A stretch of DNA of 64,000 nt from Ruegeria atlantica (GCF_013033965.1 NZ_WQFE01000006.1:62001-126000), one strand, 5' to 3'. Positions 51,740 through 60,918 are shown, numbered from the stretch's first letter. Made by a program: numbers and translations. Notes: generated by a model not told the origin, from the letters alone.

Positions 51740-52440
51740 TGCTTCAGGTTACCGACTTGCACGCCTATTACGGCAAAAGTCACATTCTTCAGGGCGTGAA
51801 CCTTGAGGTGGGTGAGGGCGAAATCGTATCGCTGTTGGGTCGTAACGGGGTCGGACGTTCGACCACCTGCAAGGCCATTATGGGTGAGGTCGCACCGCAT
51901 GGGTCAATTCAATTCCGCGGCCGAGAGATCGCAGGGCGTAAGAGCTTTGAGATCGCCAAGGCGGGGATTGGATATGTGCCTGAAAATCGGGATATCTTTC
52001 CCGGCCTCACAACGCGTCAGAACCTGATGCTGGGTCTGAAACCGGGCCAGAAGGACGGCGATGGTCGCTGGTGCATGGAAGACATGTTTGAGATGTTCCC
52101 CAACCTGCGCAACCGTGCCGATGTGGATGCCTCGGTCATGTCAGGCGGCGAAAAGCAGATGCTGACCATCTGCCGCGCGTTGATGGGTGATCCCGATTTC
52201 ATCATGATCGACGAGCCGACCGAGGGTTTGGCACCGAAGATCGTCGAGCAGGTAGGGGATTTGCTGTTGCAAATTGCCGAGCGTGGCGTCTCAATCCTGT
52301 TGGTTGAGCAAAAGCTGACCATCGCATTGCGCGTGACCAACCGGGTTTATGTCATGGGCCACGGGCATATGGTTTTTGAAGGCACGCCGCAAGCATTGCG
52401 TGAAAACGACGAAATTCGGAAGGAATGGCTGGAGGTTTGA
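51739..52440 (+). CDS. livF: branched-chain-type ABC ATP-binding protein LivF-like, system 2, with Arg in Walker A
   Basis: A 233-residue LivF-type ATPase. The P-loop reads GRNGVGRST: the invariant Walker A lysine is replaced by arginine (codon CGT). The other motifs look normal: GYVPENRDIFPGLT, VMSGGEKQMLTICRALM, Walker B FIMIDEPTEGLAPKIVEQV and VEQKLTIALRV (Gln in place of the usual histidine, common in LivF). The A of its ATG is the last base of the livG stop codon. The substitution may make one of the two ATP sites of the LivG/LivF heterodimer degenerate. A terminator follows. Confidence 0.9.
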   Translation: MLQVTDLHAYYGKSHILQGVNLEVGEGEIVSLLGRNGVGRSTTCKAIMGEVAPHGSIQFRGREIAGRKSFEIAKAGIGYVPENRDIFPGLTTRQNLMLGLKPGQKDGDGRWCMEDMFEMFPNLRNRADVDASVMSGGEKQMLTICRALMGDPDFIMIDEPTEGLAPKIVEQVGDLLLQIAERGVSILLVEQKLTIALRVTNRVYVMGHGHMVFEGTPQALRENDEIRKEWLEV

Positions 52441-52485
52441 GGTCGCCTTGGCCTCTGCATAATGTACGGATTTTCTTGCATTGCC

Positions 52486-52522
52486 AAAAAAGGGAACTTC
52501 CGCGTGCGGAGTTCCCTTTTTC
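52486..52522. terminator. bidirectional rho-independent terminator between livF and the aldehyde dehydrogenase gene
   Basis: An A-run, a 12-13 bp stem with one bulge (AGGGAACTTCCGC against GCGGAGTTCCCT) and a T-run. It serves the plus-strand importer operon and the minus-strand aldehyde dehydrogenase gene, whose stop codon is 16 bp away. Confidence 0.92.
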
Positions 52523-52537
52523 CTTAGGGGCGCCCGT

Positions 52538-53977
52538 TTACTTTTTCAGGAACGGCGCCATCGTCTTAAAGAACTTCTCGCCATAAGGTGGGCGAACAGC
52601 CTTGAAAACACCGTCCATGTTGATCTGCTTGTAAACGGCCTTTGCATGGCTGAAGCGTTTGAATCCGTGAAGGCCGTGATAAGCGCCCATGCCGCTGTTT
52701 CCGACACCCCCGAAAGGCAGGGTGTTCTGGGTTGAATGCATGATTGTATCGTTGATGCACGCCCCGCCGGAAATGGTGCTTTCCATAACCTTCTCCTGCT
52801 CGCCCGTGTCTTTGGCAAATACATAAGCCGCCAGTGGGCGCGGCCGGGTGTTGGCAAAGGCGATAGCCTGATCCAGGGAATCATAAGGCAGAATTGGTAG
52901 GATTGGCCCGAAGATCTCTTCCTGCATAACATCCAGCTCTGGGTCGGCGTCGACGATCAGTGTCGGAGGCAAAATTTTCTCGTTCGTGGCTGAGAGATCT
53001 TCGTTGGCGGGATTGACCTCAACCACCCGCGCCCCAGCCGAGCGTGCCTGATCCACCAGGCCTTTGAGGCGGTCGAATTGGCGGTCAGTCACGACATGGG
53101 TGACATCCGGATTGCCAGACAGAGTCGGAAAGAGTTCAGCAATTTCTGCTGCAAGCGCGATGGCGAATTCTTCCATTTTTGGGCGTGGAACCAAGACATA
53201 ATCCGGTGCAAGACAGACCTGACCGGCGTTGAAAACCTTGCCAGCCGCAAGCCGAGAAACCGTCAGGTTCATATCAGCACTCGGGGCGATGATGGCGGGG
53301 TTCTTGCCACCAAGCTCCAGCGTCGTCGGCACCATATGCTCAGCCGCTGCGCGCAGAACGTGCGGACCAATATTGCTGGCCCCGGTAAACAGCAGATGGT
53401 CGAACGGCAGGGCAGTAAACGCCTGCGCGACTTCGACGTCGCCAGTCACAACCACAGCCTCATACGGGGCGAAGTTTGTTTCAATCAGCGATTTCAAAAG
53501 GTCGGATGTGCGGGGGGTAAACTCTGACGGTTTCAGCATGACCGAATTGCCGGCCGCAAAAGCTTCGGCCATTGGCCCGATGGACAGATAAATTGGAAAG
53601 TTCCAGGGGCTGACAATTCCGATGACGCCCAGCGGTTGATATTGGATGCGACCACGTGCGCCCAACAACCCCAGCGGAAACTCGACTTTGGCCTTATCAG
53701 GGCGCATCCAGCGATCCAGGTTGTCGCGCGCGAATTTTAGCTGCTTTGCCGTGCCAACGATGTCGGCGGTAATCGTCTCGTGTTGCGACCGGTTGCCGAA
53801 ATCCGCCGAGATTGCGTCAACAATGGCGTCGCGATTATCCAGAACCAGGTCAATCAGCCGGACAATGCGATCCTTGCGTTCAGCCGCGTTTGGCGCGCCG
53901 TGCTCAGCCCTACGGGCCTTTTGAGTTTCCAAAAGCGTTGAGAGGCTCTCGGCGTGGTTGGGGCTATGCTGGTTCAA
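52538..53977 (-). CDS. aldehyde dehydrogenase (coniferyl aldehyde dehydrogenase-like)
   Basis: A 479-residue class 3-type aldehyde dehydrogenase resembling coniferyl-aldehyde dehydrogenases: GVIGIVSPWNFPIYLSIGPMAEAFAAGNSVMLKPSE, LLFTGASNIGPHVLRAAA, the base in TLELGGKNPAI, the nucleophile in NAGQVCLAPDYVLVP, and EEIFGPILPILPYDSL. The start is taken as the TTG at 53977 (before NQHSPNHAESLS), with AGGAGA in front. The frame stays open 177 bp upstream, but that part is low-complexity and crosses the operator. It is divergent from the flavin reductase with box T5 between them, and would oxidise an aldehyde made by the monooxygenase. Confidence 0.87.
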   Translation of the reverse strand: MNQHSPNHAESLSTLLETQKARRAEHGAPNAAERKDRIVRLIDLVLDNRDAIVDAISADFGNRSQHETITADIVGTAKQLKFARDNLDRWMRPDKAKVEFPLGLLGARGRIQYQPLGVIGIVSPWNFPIYLSIGPMAEAFAAGNSVMLKPSEFTPRTSDLLKSLIETNFAPYEAVVVTGDVEVAQAFTALPFDHLLFTGASNIGPHVLRAAAEHMVPTTLELGGKNPAIIAPSADMNLTVSRLAAGKVFNAGQVCLAPDYVLVPRPKMEEFAIALAAEIAELFPTLSGNPDVTHVVTDRQFDRLKGLVDQARSAGARVVEVNPANEDLSATNEKILPPTLIVDADPELDVMQEEIFGPILPILPYDSLDQAIAFANTRPRPLAAYVFAKDTGEQEKVMESTISGGACINDTIMHSTQNTLPFGGVGNSGMGAYHGLHGFKRFSHAKAVYKQINMDGVFKAVRPPYGEKFFKTMAPFLKK

Positions 53978-54129
53978 TATGTGTCTCCTGCCGTTCGTCC
54001 TGCGGTGCGCAACCGCCGTCCTGTTGGTTTGTGTGCCCGTTTTGATCCCCCGTTCACAAGGGTCGGGATTTGTTTCTTCGTTGCCGGGATGTGAAGTCTG
54101 CGTTGACATTTTCTCGGCAATATGGAAGG

Positions 54130-54147
54130 TAAGTGATCGTTCACTAA
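54130..54147. promoter_or_regulatory. TetR-type operator box T5 (flavin reductase / aldehyde dehydrogenase)
   Basis: TAAGTGATCGTTCACTAA, 17 bp before the flavin reductase start and on the divergent side of the aldehyde dehydrogenase gene. Confidence 0.75.
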
Positions 54148-54163
54148 TTAGCAAGAGCGCAGT

Positions 54164-54661
54164 ATGACCCTGACCACAGAAGACAGGTTCAAGACCGGCA
54201 TGCAGCTGCTGGCGGCCTCAACCACCATTATCACCTCAAAATTCGAGGGCGCGCGCGCCGGGATGGCGGCGACAGCAGTATGCTCTTTGACCGCTGATCC
54301 ACCGGCTTTGCTGGTCTGTATCAACCGAACCGCGCGAACATATGGCGTTGTAATGGACAGCCGGAAATTCGCTGTAAACCTGATACCGGATGACATGACC
54401 GAGGTCGTTGGTGCCTTTTCGTCGAAAATGGACAAAGAACAACAATTCCAGGCAGCCGGAACCTGGATCGAAGGCGATCTGGGACTGCCCATCTTGCAGG
54501 AATCCGTCGTGTCCTTTGAGTGCGTGGTCGACAATTGGGCAAACACAAAGACACATGCTGTGTTCTTTGGCATGGTGAAGGAAGTTCACCTGAACCCGGA
54601 AAAATCAGCGCTCATTTATGGGCGCAAAGGATTTCATAAACTTACACCGCTGGAGGGCTGA
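54164..54661 (+). CDS. flavin reductase-domain protein
   Basis: A 165-residue flavin reductase of the HpaC/split-barrel type: STTIITSKFEGARAGMAATAVCSLTADPPALLVCINRTARTY is the standard FMN-binding N-terminal pattern, with FAVNLIPDDM and the C-terminal LIYGRKGFHKL. It produces free reduced flavin with NAD(P)H. No monooxygenase is directly beside it, but it carries the same 18-bp operator as both LLM genes, 30-40 kb away, so it is the likely reductase half of a two-component system. Confidence 0.9.
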   Translation: MTLTTEDRFKTGMQLLAASTTIITSKFEGARAGMAATAVCSLTADPPALLVCINRTARTYGVVMDSRKFAVNLIPDDMTEVVGAFSSKMDKEQQFQAAGTWIEGDLGLPILQESVVSFECVVDNWANTKTHAVFFGMVKEVHLNPEKSALIYGRKGFHKLTPLEG

Positions 54662-54771
54662 TGCAGGGCAGGGGTGAGTATTTTGCCCGAACCTGCACGC
54701 CTCGTGCCGCCAAATAAAGACAATCACGCAATTGGAAAATATGCCGTGATTATGCCCGGGAGGATACATTA

Positions 54772-56322
54772 ATGCCGACGCTTGGACAGCTGATCGACCG
54801 AAACGCAGACCGTTTTGGGGATCTGGACGCTTATGTAGAACTGGATCGCCGCCGTACATGGCGCGAGGTGGGTCGCCGCACGGATGCGTTGGCACACGCC
54901 CTGCGGTCATTGGATATCCGCAAAGGTGACCGGGTTGGCGTGATTTTGCCCGACTGCATCGAGGTCGCAGAAACCATCGGAGCTTGCGCCAAGGCTGGCG
55001 CGATCCGGGTCGGACTGAATTACCGTCTTGCTCCGCGCGAAATTGGTGCTTTGATTGACGATGCCGGTGTGGACGTTCTGTTCGTGCAGGATACCAAAGT
55101 CGACATCGCCCAAGAGGCGCTAACCTTCAGTAAACGTCAGCCGGTAGTGGTCGGCGTTGGCACTCAGCACAAGCTGGTGCAGGACTATGAAGCCCTGATC
55201 GCGGCTGCGGCCGATAACGGCGCGTTCGCCCAAACCCCGCATGAACAGCTGATGATCTGCTATACCACCGGGTCGACCGGTTTGCCGAAGGGCGCAATCT
55301 ATCCCCATGAGTTGATGATCGAGTCGATGGGTGCAATCGCGCTGACGGAAGGTGCAGGCCCTGACGATGTCTGGCTGCACGCGATGCCAGCATCGGGTGT
55401 TCCGATCATTCACCTGCTGCGCAACATGTTCCACGGCACCAAATGCGCCATCGTGGGCGAGTGGGATGCTGAAACTGCGCTTACGCTTATCGACCGCGAA
55501 CAGGCGACGATTTGCGTTCTGGTGCCGACAATGCTGAACGATCTGCTGTCTTCCGGCCTGATCACGCAATACAATTGCTCGTCGATCCGGCAACTGGGCT
55601 ATGGCTCTGCACCTATTCCCCCCGCGACAGTGCGTGATGCGCTCAAGGCTTTCGGGTGCAAGTTCCTTCAAATGTTCGGTACGACCGAGTTGATGGGCAT
55701 GGGCATGATGCTGACTGCAACAGATCATGAACGCGCACTGAAGGACGGGCACAACTGTCTGGAAAGCGCGGGACGGCCTTTGTATTTCGTGGACGTCCGG
55801 GTTGTGGATGAACAGGGCAATGACCTTCCCGGCGGGGAGGCGGGTGAGCTGTTGATACATTCGCCATATGTCATACCGGGTTATTGGAATCAGGCAGTAG
55901 AATACTCGGAAACTGTCCGCGATGGCTGGTTGCATACCGGGGACATCGCTGTGATTGATGAAGAGGGTTACGTCCACCTTAAGGACCGCGCGAAGTTCCG
56001 CATCAAGTCCGGCGGTTACAATGTGTTCCCGGTCGAAGTCGAAAATTGCCTGGCCGAACATGATGCAGTCGACGAAGTTAGTGTATTTGGTCTGCCCGAT
56101 CCAAAATGGGGAGATCGGATTCATGCCGTTGTTACCCTGAACTCGGGTGTTGTTGTCAGTGGCGCAGAGCTACGTGAATACTGCCGTGGCAAGATCGCAA
56201 ATTTCAAGATCCCGAAAGAGATCGAGATCTGGGACGCCTTGCCCAAAGGTCCGACTGGAAAAATACAAAAGCGCGAAATCATCGAGATTTGTAGTGGTGC
56301 CAATCAGAGCGGTGCTGCCTGA
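54772..56322 (+). CDS. AMP-forming acyl/aryl-CoA ligase
   Basis: A 516-residue adenylate-forming ligase: P-loop ICYTTGSTGLPKGAIYPHE, GSAPIPPATVRDALKAFGCKFLQMFGTTELMG, YVIPGYWNQAVEYSETVRDGWLHTGDIAVIDEEGYVHLKDRAKFRIKSGGYNVFPVEVEN, and the terminal lysine in PTGKIQKREI. A GGGAGG precedes the ATG. It is a third CoA ligase in the island, downstream of the flavin reductase after 110 bp and probably cotranscribed with it. Substrate unknown. Confidence 0.9.
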   Translation: MPTLGQLIDRNADRFGDLDAYVELDRRRTWREVGRRTDALAHALRSLDIRKGDRVGVILPDCIEVAETIGACAKAGAIRVGLNYRLAPREIGALIDDAGVDVLFVQDTKVDIAQEALTFSKRQPVVVGVGTQHKLVQDYEALIAAAADNGAFAQTPHEQLMICYTTGSTGLPKGAIYPHELMIESMGAIALTEGAGPDDVWLHAMPASGVPIIHLLRNMFHGTKCAIVGEWDAETALTLIDREQATICVLVPTMLNDLLSSGLITQYNCSSIRQLGYGSAPIPPATVRDALKAFGCKFLQMFGTTELMGMGMMLTATDHERALKDGHNCLESAGRPLYFVDVRVVDEQGNDLPGGEAGELLIHSPYVIPGYWNQAVEYSETVRDGWLHTGDIAVIDEEGYVHLKDRAKFRIKSGGYNVFPVEVENCLAEHDAVDEVSVFGLPDPKWGDRIHAVVTLNSGVVVSGAELREYCRGKIANFKIPKEIEIWDALPKGPTGKIQKREIIEICSGANQSGAA

Positions 56323-56412
56323 ATGCTTGTGGTCAGGCGAAGAAAGACGAAAAGAGTTAATGAGATTTGGCCGCAGGCGCGCGGCCAAATCCTGGCTTGC
56401 GGTGTATGTGGC

Positions 56413-57600
56413 CTATGCCTCCATGTGGCGCAGAACGGACCTTTGAAAATAGGTTAGCGGTGACTCCGCGCCCGGACCAGAGGCCATTTTGCCGACCGCA
56501 TATTTGGGGGACATCAGCGCGCGCTGCATTTTCTCAACCACATATACATCCTCGGTCTGGAAGTCCTGCGTTTCCAGTGGATGTACCTTCCAATGAGAGC
56601 TTTTGATCATGCCGGATACTTTGTCATATCCGGGGATGTCCTTGACGGATCCGCGGCTCGACATCCATGATTTTGCGGCCCAGACATAGACGTGCATCCG
56701 GGTTACACCGGCGCTTACCGGCTCCATCACGGAAACAGAGAATGACCACGGGCTTGCCACGATCAGGGTTGTCGGAAACAGTGCATAAACGCCGCCATAG
56801 CCTTCTTTCTCGGCGTGCGGGATTTTCTTTGCATTCCATTTGTCCATGCGGGTCGAGACGAAGTTGGGAACACGTGAACGTACAGTTTCGTTCTCGGTCG
56901 AATACCAAACCTGATTGTCGCCGTATGGATCCCAGATGTTTTTGTCCTGAGTTGGGCCGCCCAGAGTATTTTTGTGCAGGTAAGCCAGATGATAACCGTC
57001 AATCGCGTTCTCAAAGAACACTTTCCAATTGCACTGTAGCTCATAGGTGACGGCCTCACCGTAGGACATCAATTCAGGGCTGTTGATGTCATGTGGCCAG
57101 ACGACATCTTCCAATCCGCTGAGCCAATCGGACAGGTCCTGATCCGGTTCGGGGTTGACGAAAACAAAGCCCTTGAATACCGCGACAGACGCCCTGTGCA
57201 GGCCGTTTTCCTTTTTGTCGATGTCCGGGAAACAGGCTTTTTGCTCGGGGATACCACGCAGCGCACCGTCCAGACCAAAAGTCCACGAATGATAGGGGCA
57301 CACGATCGTTTTGCCAGCATTCCCGCAGCCACGGTCCAGCAGTTCGGTTCCGCGATGGCGGCAAATGTTGTGGAAGGCGCGCAGCTTACCGTCGTTTCCG
57401 CGGATTACGACCAGAGTAAAGTGACCTGCCTTGGCCGCCATGTAATCGCCTGCATTGGCAACTTTTTTCTCGGTGCCAGCAAACACCCAGCTTCGCGAAA
57501 ACAGTTTCTTGTTTTCCTGTGCCAGCCATTCATCCGATGTGTAAGCCTCAGGAGGCAGCTCCTGAGTGGCGATCTCTGGCATTTGGTGGGGATGTTGCAT
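56413..57600 (-). CDS. Rieske non-heme iron oxygenase, large subunit (1)
   Basis: A 395-residue aromatic-ring-hydroxylating-type oxygenase or N-demethylase. The Rieske 2Fe-2S site is CRHRGTELLDRGC...VCPYHSW (Cys-x-His and Cys-x2-His, about residues 81-104). The mononuclear iron site is NWKVFFENAIDGYHLAYLHKNTLGG (His, His; the carboxylate ligand further on). The ATG at 57600 is preferred over a TTG four codons upstream. It lies alone on the minus strand, divergent from a TetR gene, with box T6 between them. No dedicated ferredoxin or reductase adjoins it; the reductase at 63026 may serve it. Confidence 0.9.
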   Translation of the reverse strand: MQHPHQMPEIATQELPPEAYTSDEWLAQENKKLFSRSWVFAGTEKKVANAGDYMAAKAGHFTLVVIRGNDGKLRAFHNICRHRGTELLDRGCGNAGKTIVCPYHSWTFGLDGALRGIPEQKACFPDIDKKENGLHRASVAVFKGFVFVNPEPDQDLSDWLSGLEDVVWPHDINSPELMSYGEAVTYELQCNWKVFFENAIDGYHLAYLHKNTLGGPTQDKNIWDPYGDNQVWYSTENETVRSRVPNFVSTRMDKWNAKKIPHAEKEGYGGVYALFPTTLIVASPWSFSVSVMEPVSAGVTRMHVYVWAAKSWMSSRGSVKDIPGYDKVSGMIKSSHWKVHPLETQDFQTEDVYVVEKMQRALMSPKYAVGKMASGPGAESPLTYFQRSVLRHMEA

Positions 57601-57678
57601 GTCGTCTCGCAAGTGGCTACCTGGATATCATTATTGTCAAACTTGACAGGTAACCTGATGTGCTGCACATGTCAATAC

Positions 57679-57696
57679 AAAGTGACTGTTCACTAA
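57679..57696. promoter_or_regulatory. TetR-type operator box T6 (Rieske oxygenase / TetR)
   Basis: AAAGTGACTGTTCACTAA, 79 bp upstream of the Rieske gene start and about 94 bp before the broken tetR gene. Confidence 0.68.
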
Positions 57697-57789
57697 ATTT
57701 TCGTTTGTCCGGAATACGCTTGGGAAAAAGCCGTAAGGTTGAAGGTTTAAAGGTTCTTTTCTGAACCAAAAGAAACGACTGGAAATGCC

Positions 57790-58367
57790 ATGCCGTGCCC
57801 GAGTTTAAGAATGCAACGGTCTGAAGAAGTTCTTGATGCATATATGACTTGCGTGGCTCGATACGGGCTTGATGGCGCTACTCAGGAGCGTGTCGCGGCT
57901 GAGGCCGGCGTGAAACGGCCATTGCTGCGGCACTATCTCGGCAACCGAGATCAGATGATAACAGCGCTAAATCAACACGTTGCAAACTTGTTTAACGACC
58001 TCACATTGGAATTGAATTTTCACCTTTCACAGATCGAAACGAGCGGTCAGTTATTGGAAATCCTATTTGCCGAAGTGAGGAGATCGACCCACGACTAACG
58101 GCCGCCTGGCAGGGGTTGTCCGCATCTGTCGGGGATCACCCCGAGCTTGCGGAACAATTGCTGGAAGTATTGGCAAGATTTGTGGCGGTTATTGAAGTAT
58201 CTCTTCGTCGCGTGTCGCCCAACGCGGCGCCAGAGCGGGTAAAATCCGTCGCGCAGGGGCTTTCAACGATTTTTCTATCGCTGGACTCACTGGCCGCGCT
58301 TGATGCCCCGGCCATTTGGCGCGCCGAATTGAAGCAAGCGGCTACATTGTTGGCAGAGTCGTTGTGA
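57790..58367 (+). pseudogene. TetR-family regulator split by a frameshift
   Basis: The first frame encodes 102 residues with a complete TetR DNA-binding domain (RSEEVLDAYMTCVARYGLDGATQERVAAEAGVKRPLLRHYLGNRDQMI) and ends at 58098 after ILFAEVRRSTHD. The next frame, entered by a one-base shift near 58075-58085, reads EEIDPRLTAAWQGLSASVGDHPELAEQLLEVLARFVAVIEV and continues to LAESL at 58367, which is a normal TetR C-terminal domain. The joined protein would be about 190 residues. The separate downstream frame has only an internal TTG as a start. Either the gene is inactive, or the base loss is a sequencing error. It faces the Rieske gene across box T6, so it may once have been the local repressor. 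Confidence 0.82.
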
Positions 58368-58395
58368 CAGCTTGACCCGGCACCATTCGATGCGC

Positions 58396-59307
58396 CTATC
58401 GCGGCAAGCCCTCTTCGGATTGGGCCTGCGTGGAAAGCCAGTGCCGAAAGCTGCGCAGCGACGGGTCGTCCGACTTGGTTTTAGGCCATACAAGATAGTA
58501 GGCCCCCATCATCTCGACCGCATCGGGGAAGGCTGCGATCAGTTTGCCGGTCGCGAGGTCCTGCTCGATCAAATAGTTGGGCAGCAAGGCAACGCCGAGA
58601 CCGTGAACCGCCGCCTGATTGATCGTTGTGTATTGATCATAAATTGTTCCGGGCAACGCGTCGGGATGGCTCGTTCCCATGTGGCTGAACCATTCTTGCC
58701 AGGCGTGGGGCCGGGTCTGGATGTGCAATAAAGGTAGCTTTAGTAGATCCCGCGGTGAAGATGGCGCGCCTTTGGGCAGCAAGGTTGGTGCGCAAACAGG
58801 TAACACACTTTCCACCCGCAGCAGAAGCCGGTCTGTACCGGGCCAGTCAGGTTCGCCAAAATGCAGCGCGGCGTCGAAGGGTTCCGATGTGAAGCTGAAT
58901 GGCCGCAGGCGGGTAGACATATTGATCGTTACTTCAGGATGTAGGCGAGCAAATTCGGGCAGTCTGGGCACCAGCCATCGCATCCCGAACGTCGGCAGGA
59001 TCGCAAGATTCAATGTTCCGCCGACAGGTGCCACATGAAGTTTTAATGAGGCCTGAGCGATCTGGTTCAGGCCTTGCCTGATCTCGGTTACGTATTCCTG
59101 AGCGACCGGCGTAAGTAGCAGGCGTTTGCGGTCCCGGCGGATCAGGTCCACGCCTAACTGGGCTTCCAGCGTTTGCAATTGGCGGCTGACTGCGCTTTGG
59201 GTCAAAGCAAGTTCATCGGCGGCCGCAGAAGCCGAACCAAGCCGGTCCAATGCTTCCAGAGCGCGGAGTGATGAGATTGAAGGGAAAAGGCGGCGCGGCG
59301 TTACCAT
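58396..59307 (-). CDS. LysR-family transcriptional regulator (GcvA-like)
   Basis: A 303-residue LysR regulator. The winged helix is at residues 10-70 (SISSLRALEALDRLGSASAAADELALTQSAVSRQLQTLEAQLGVDLI). The C-terminal co-inducer domain (LNLAILPTFGMRWLVPRLPEFARLHPEVTINMST) is of the GcvA/AmpR group. It ends 28 bp from the convergent broken tetR gene. Its upstream neighbour on the same strand is a patatin-like gene, so the likely target, if adjacent, is not obvious. It may control the Rieske operon at 60919. Confidence 0.87.
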   Translation of the reverse strand: MVTPRRLFPSISSLRALEALDRLGSASAAADELALTQSAVSRQLQTLEAQLGVDLIRRDRKRLLLTPVAQEYVTEIRQGLNQIAQASLKLHVAPVGGTLNLAILPTFGMRWLVPRLPEFARLHPEVTINMSTRLRPFSFTSEPFDAALHFGEPDWPGTDRLLLRVESVLPVCAPTLLPKGAPSSPRDLLKLPLLHIQTRPHAWQEWFSHMGTSHPDALPGTIYDQYTTINQAAVHGLGVALLPNYLIEQDLATGKLIAAFPDAVEMMGAYYLVWPKTKSDDPSLRSFRHWLSTQAQSEEGLPR

Positions 59308-59415
59308 CTATGCGTTTTTCTCATAAATTCCCCTGCAATCTGGCAGTTATTTGCGCTTTATTCAAATGTCTTCTCGAATGACCGCGCCAATAACCGTAAG
59401 CACGGTCAAGCGTCG

Positions 59416-60594
59416 TCACTGCCAATCCTGAACATCATAGATCCAACCATGCCGATGCTGTCCGGCCAAGTATCCGACAGAAAAGAGTTCGTTCATGTAT
59501 TCAGGGTCGAAAGGCTCTTTCGGTTTTTTCTGAAACTCCTTGGGGATATAGGTGATGTTGGCCTGAAACCCGTCTCGGTTGGATAGGACCAAGATGCTTT
59601 CGATGTTGCCAAGACTTTGCGAGCGGATCAGCATCTCGAATGCCCGGTTGGCCACTGCAGTTGCATTGCCGGGCAACGGATCGAAGGTCGGTTCCAGTTT
59701 TTTGTTGTGAATCAGCCAAATGCGGTTCTTCCGATTGCTCAGACCTGCGGCCCGCAACAACTGACGCATCTGCAACTCGTACGGGTAGGCAAAGATCTCG
59801 CGGGTCAGACCACCATCCACATGTAATTCCTCTCGTCGAACCTCGCCATTGGTCACCTTGATAGTAACAGGTTGGAACACGACCGGTATTGAGGCCGAGG
59901 CCAGGATGACATTCCGGATCAGATCTCGCGCTTGCGGGGTGTCGGTTTGGGCCATCGCCCCGATGTTCCACAGAACAGGCCGTTCTGCGTCGATGTTGGT
60001 GGTGCCAATCAAGAGTTGACGACCCTGTCTATGCTGCTCTGCGATTTTGCGGATTAGGTCGTCTGTCAGCTCTTGCCGGATTGCCGCTTTCAGCGGTGTT
60101 GCTTTGGTCAGAAAACCGCGGCCAAACACAGCCCCCGAAACATCAAGCCGCACGACATCTCTGGTCGCGGTTTCGGTATAGAACCGCTTCAGGGGACCAT
60201 CATAGTCCGAACCGAGAAAAGCAAAGGGCGCTATTATTGCTCCGGTCGAAATTCCGGTGACCACGTCAAAGGTTGGGCGCGTGCCTGTTTCGCTCCAACC
60301 ATTTAGAACGCCTGCCCCAAAAGCTCCGTGTTGTCCGCCTCCTGACAAGGCAAGAACGTTCAGGCCGCGACCGTTGGGAACCTGTGCCAGCGTTTTGCGC
60401 ATGTCTCTATTGAGGCTTGCCAAGCGGTCGTGACTGTCATCCTCAAAATACCGACTGTCTGATGTAACGCCGACCGGCAGGAAGGATTCGTAATTCTCGG
60501 CTGTGGGCGCCAGCGCTGTCCGACTATAACTGCCGGCACATGCGGTCAGCATTAACGCCAGCGCAAAAACGACACAGATCTTATATGAAGGCAT
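59416..60594 (-). CDS. patatin-like phospholipase, lipoprotein
   Basis: A 392-residue patatin-fold protein. The signal peptide ends in a lipobox (MLTACAGS, Cys about residue 19), so it is probably lipid-anchored. The oxyanion motif is SGGGQHGAFGAG, the nucleophile serine is in TGISTGAIIAPF, and the catalytic aspartate is in HVDGGLTRE. It is expected to hydrolyse acyl esters of lipids at the envelope. It seems unrelated to the catabolic genes around it. The ATG at 60594 is chosen because the lipoprotein signal starts there; a TTG lies six codons upstream. Confidence 0.87.
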   Translation of the reverse strand: MPSYKICVVFALALMLTACAGSYSRTALAPTAENYESFLPVGVTSDSRYFEDDSHDRLASLNRDMRKTLAQVPNGRGLNVLALSGGGQHGAFGAGVLNGWSETGTRPTFDVVTGISTGAIIAPFAFLGSDYDGPLKRFYTETATRDVVRLDVSGAVFGRGFLTKATPLKAAIRQELTDDLIRKIAEQHRQGRQLLIGTTNIDAERPVLWNIGAMAQTDTPQARDLIRNVILASASIPVVFQPVTIKVTNGEVRREELHVDGGLTREIFAYPYELQMRQLLRAAGLSNRKNRIWLIHNKKLEPTFDPLPGNATAVANRAFEMLIRSQSLGNIESILVLSNRDGFQANITYIPKEFQKKPKEPFDPEYMNELFSVGYLAGQHRHGWIYDVQDWQ

Positions 60595-60787
60595 GGGCGT
60601 TGTCCGTCTCAAAAGGGATGCCGTTCAATATCGGGACTTGAGCGGGTTGTTGAGTGCTAGTTCCGCGCTCTAGTCCCAATCCGGTTGCGTCACGGATTTG
60701 TGCGCAAGACGACACCGATGGATGCGGCGGATAAAGCAAAACTGCGCTTACTTGTGGCGTCTCTTCACTTTCTTTATATTGTCATCA

Positions 60788-60816
60788 TTGACAGCGATAG
60801 TTTGTTTACCTATCTC
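60788..60816 (+). promoter_or_regulatory. candidate sigma-70-type promoter for the second Rieske operon
   Basis: TTGACA at 60788-60793, 17 bp spacer, TATCTC at 60811-60816, about 100 bp before the Rieske start. It is the only promoter-like pair noticed in the 324-bp divergent gap 60595-60918. No T or M box occurs there. Confidence 0.45.
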
Positions 60817-60918
60817 GCTTCGAAGCATCATAAGATCAGGCTTGTTTCAAACGCTGTTGCCATGAGCAATATGATCAGCTTGCCAACCGTGAAGACGACG
60901 GCCCTAGGAGGGGACAAC

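Noticed and set aside
53978..54154. N-terminal extension of the aldehyde dehydrogenase to the ATG at 54154
   Set aside because: The extra 59 residues are of low complexity, cross operator T5, and a TTG with a good AGGAGA lies at the normal family start.
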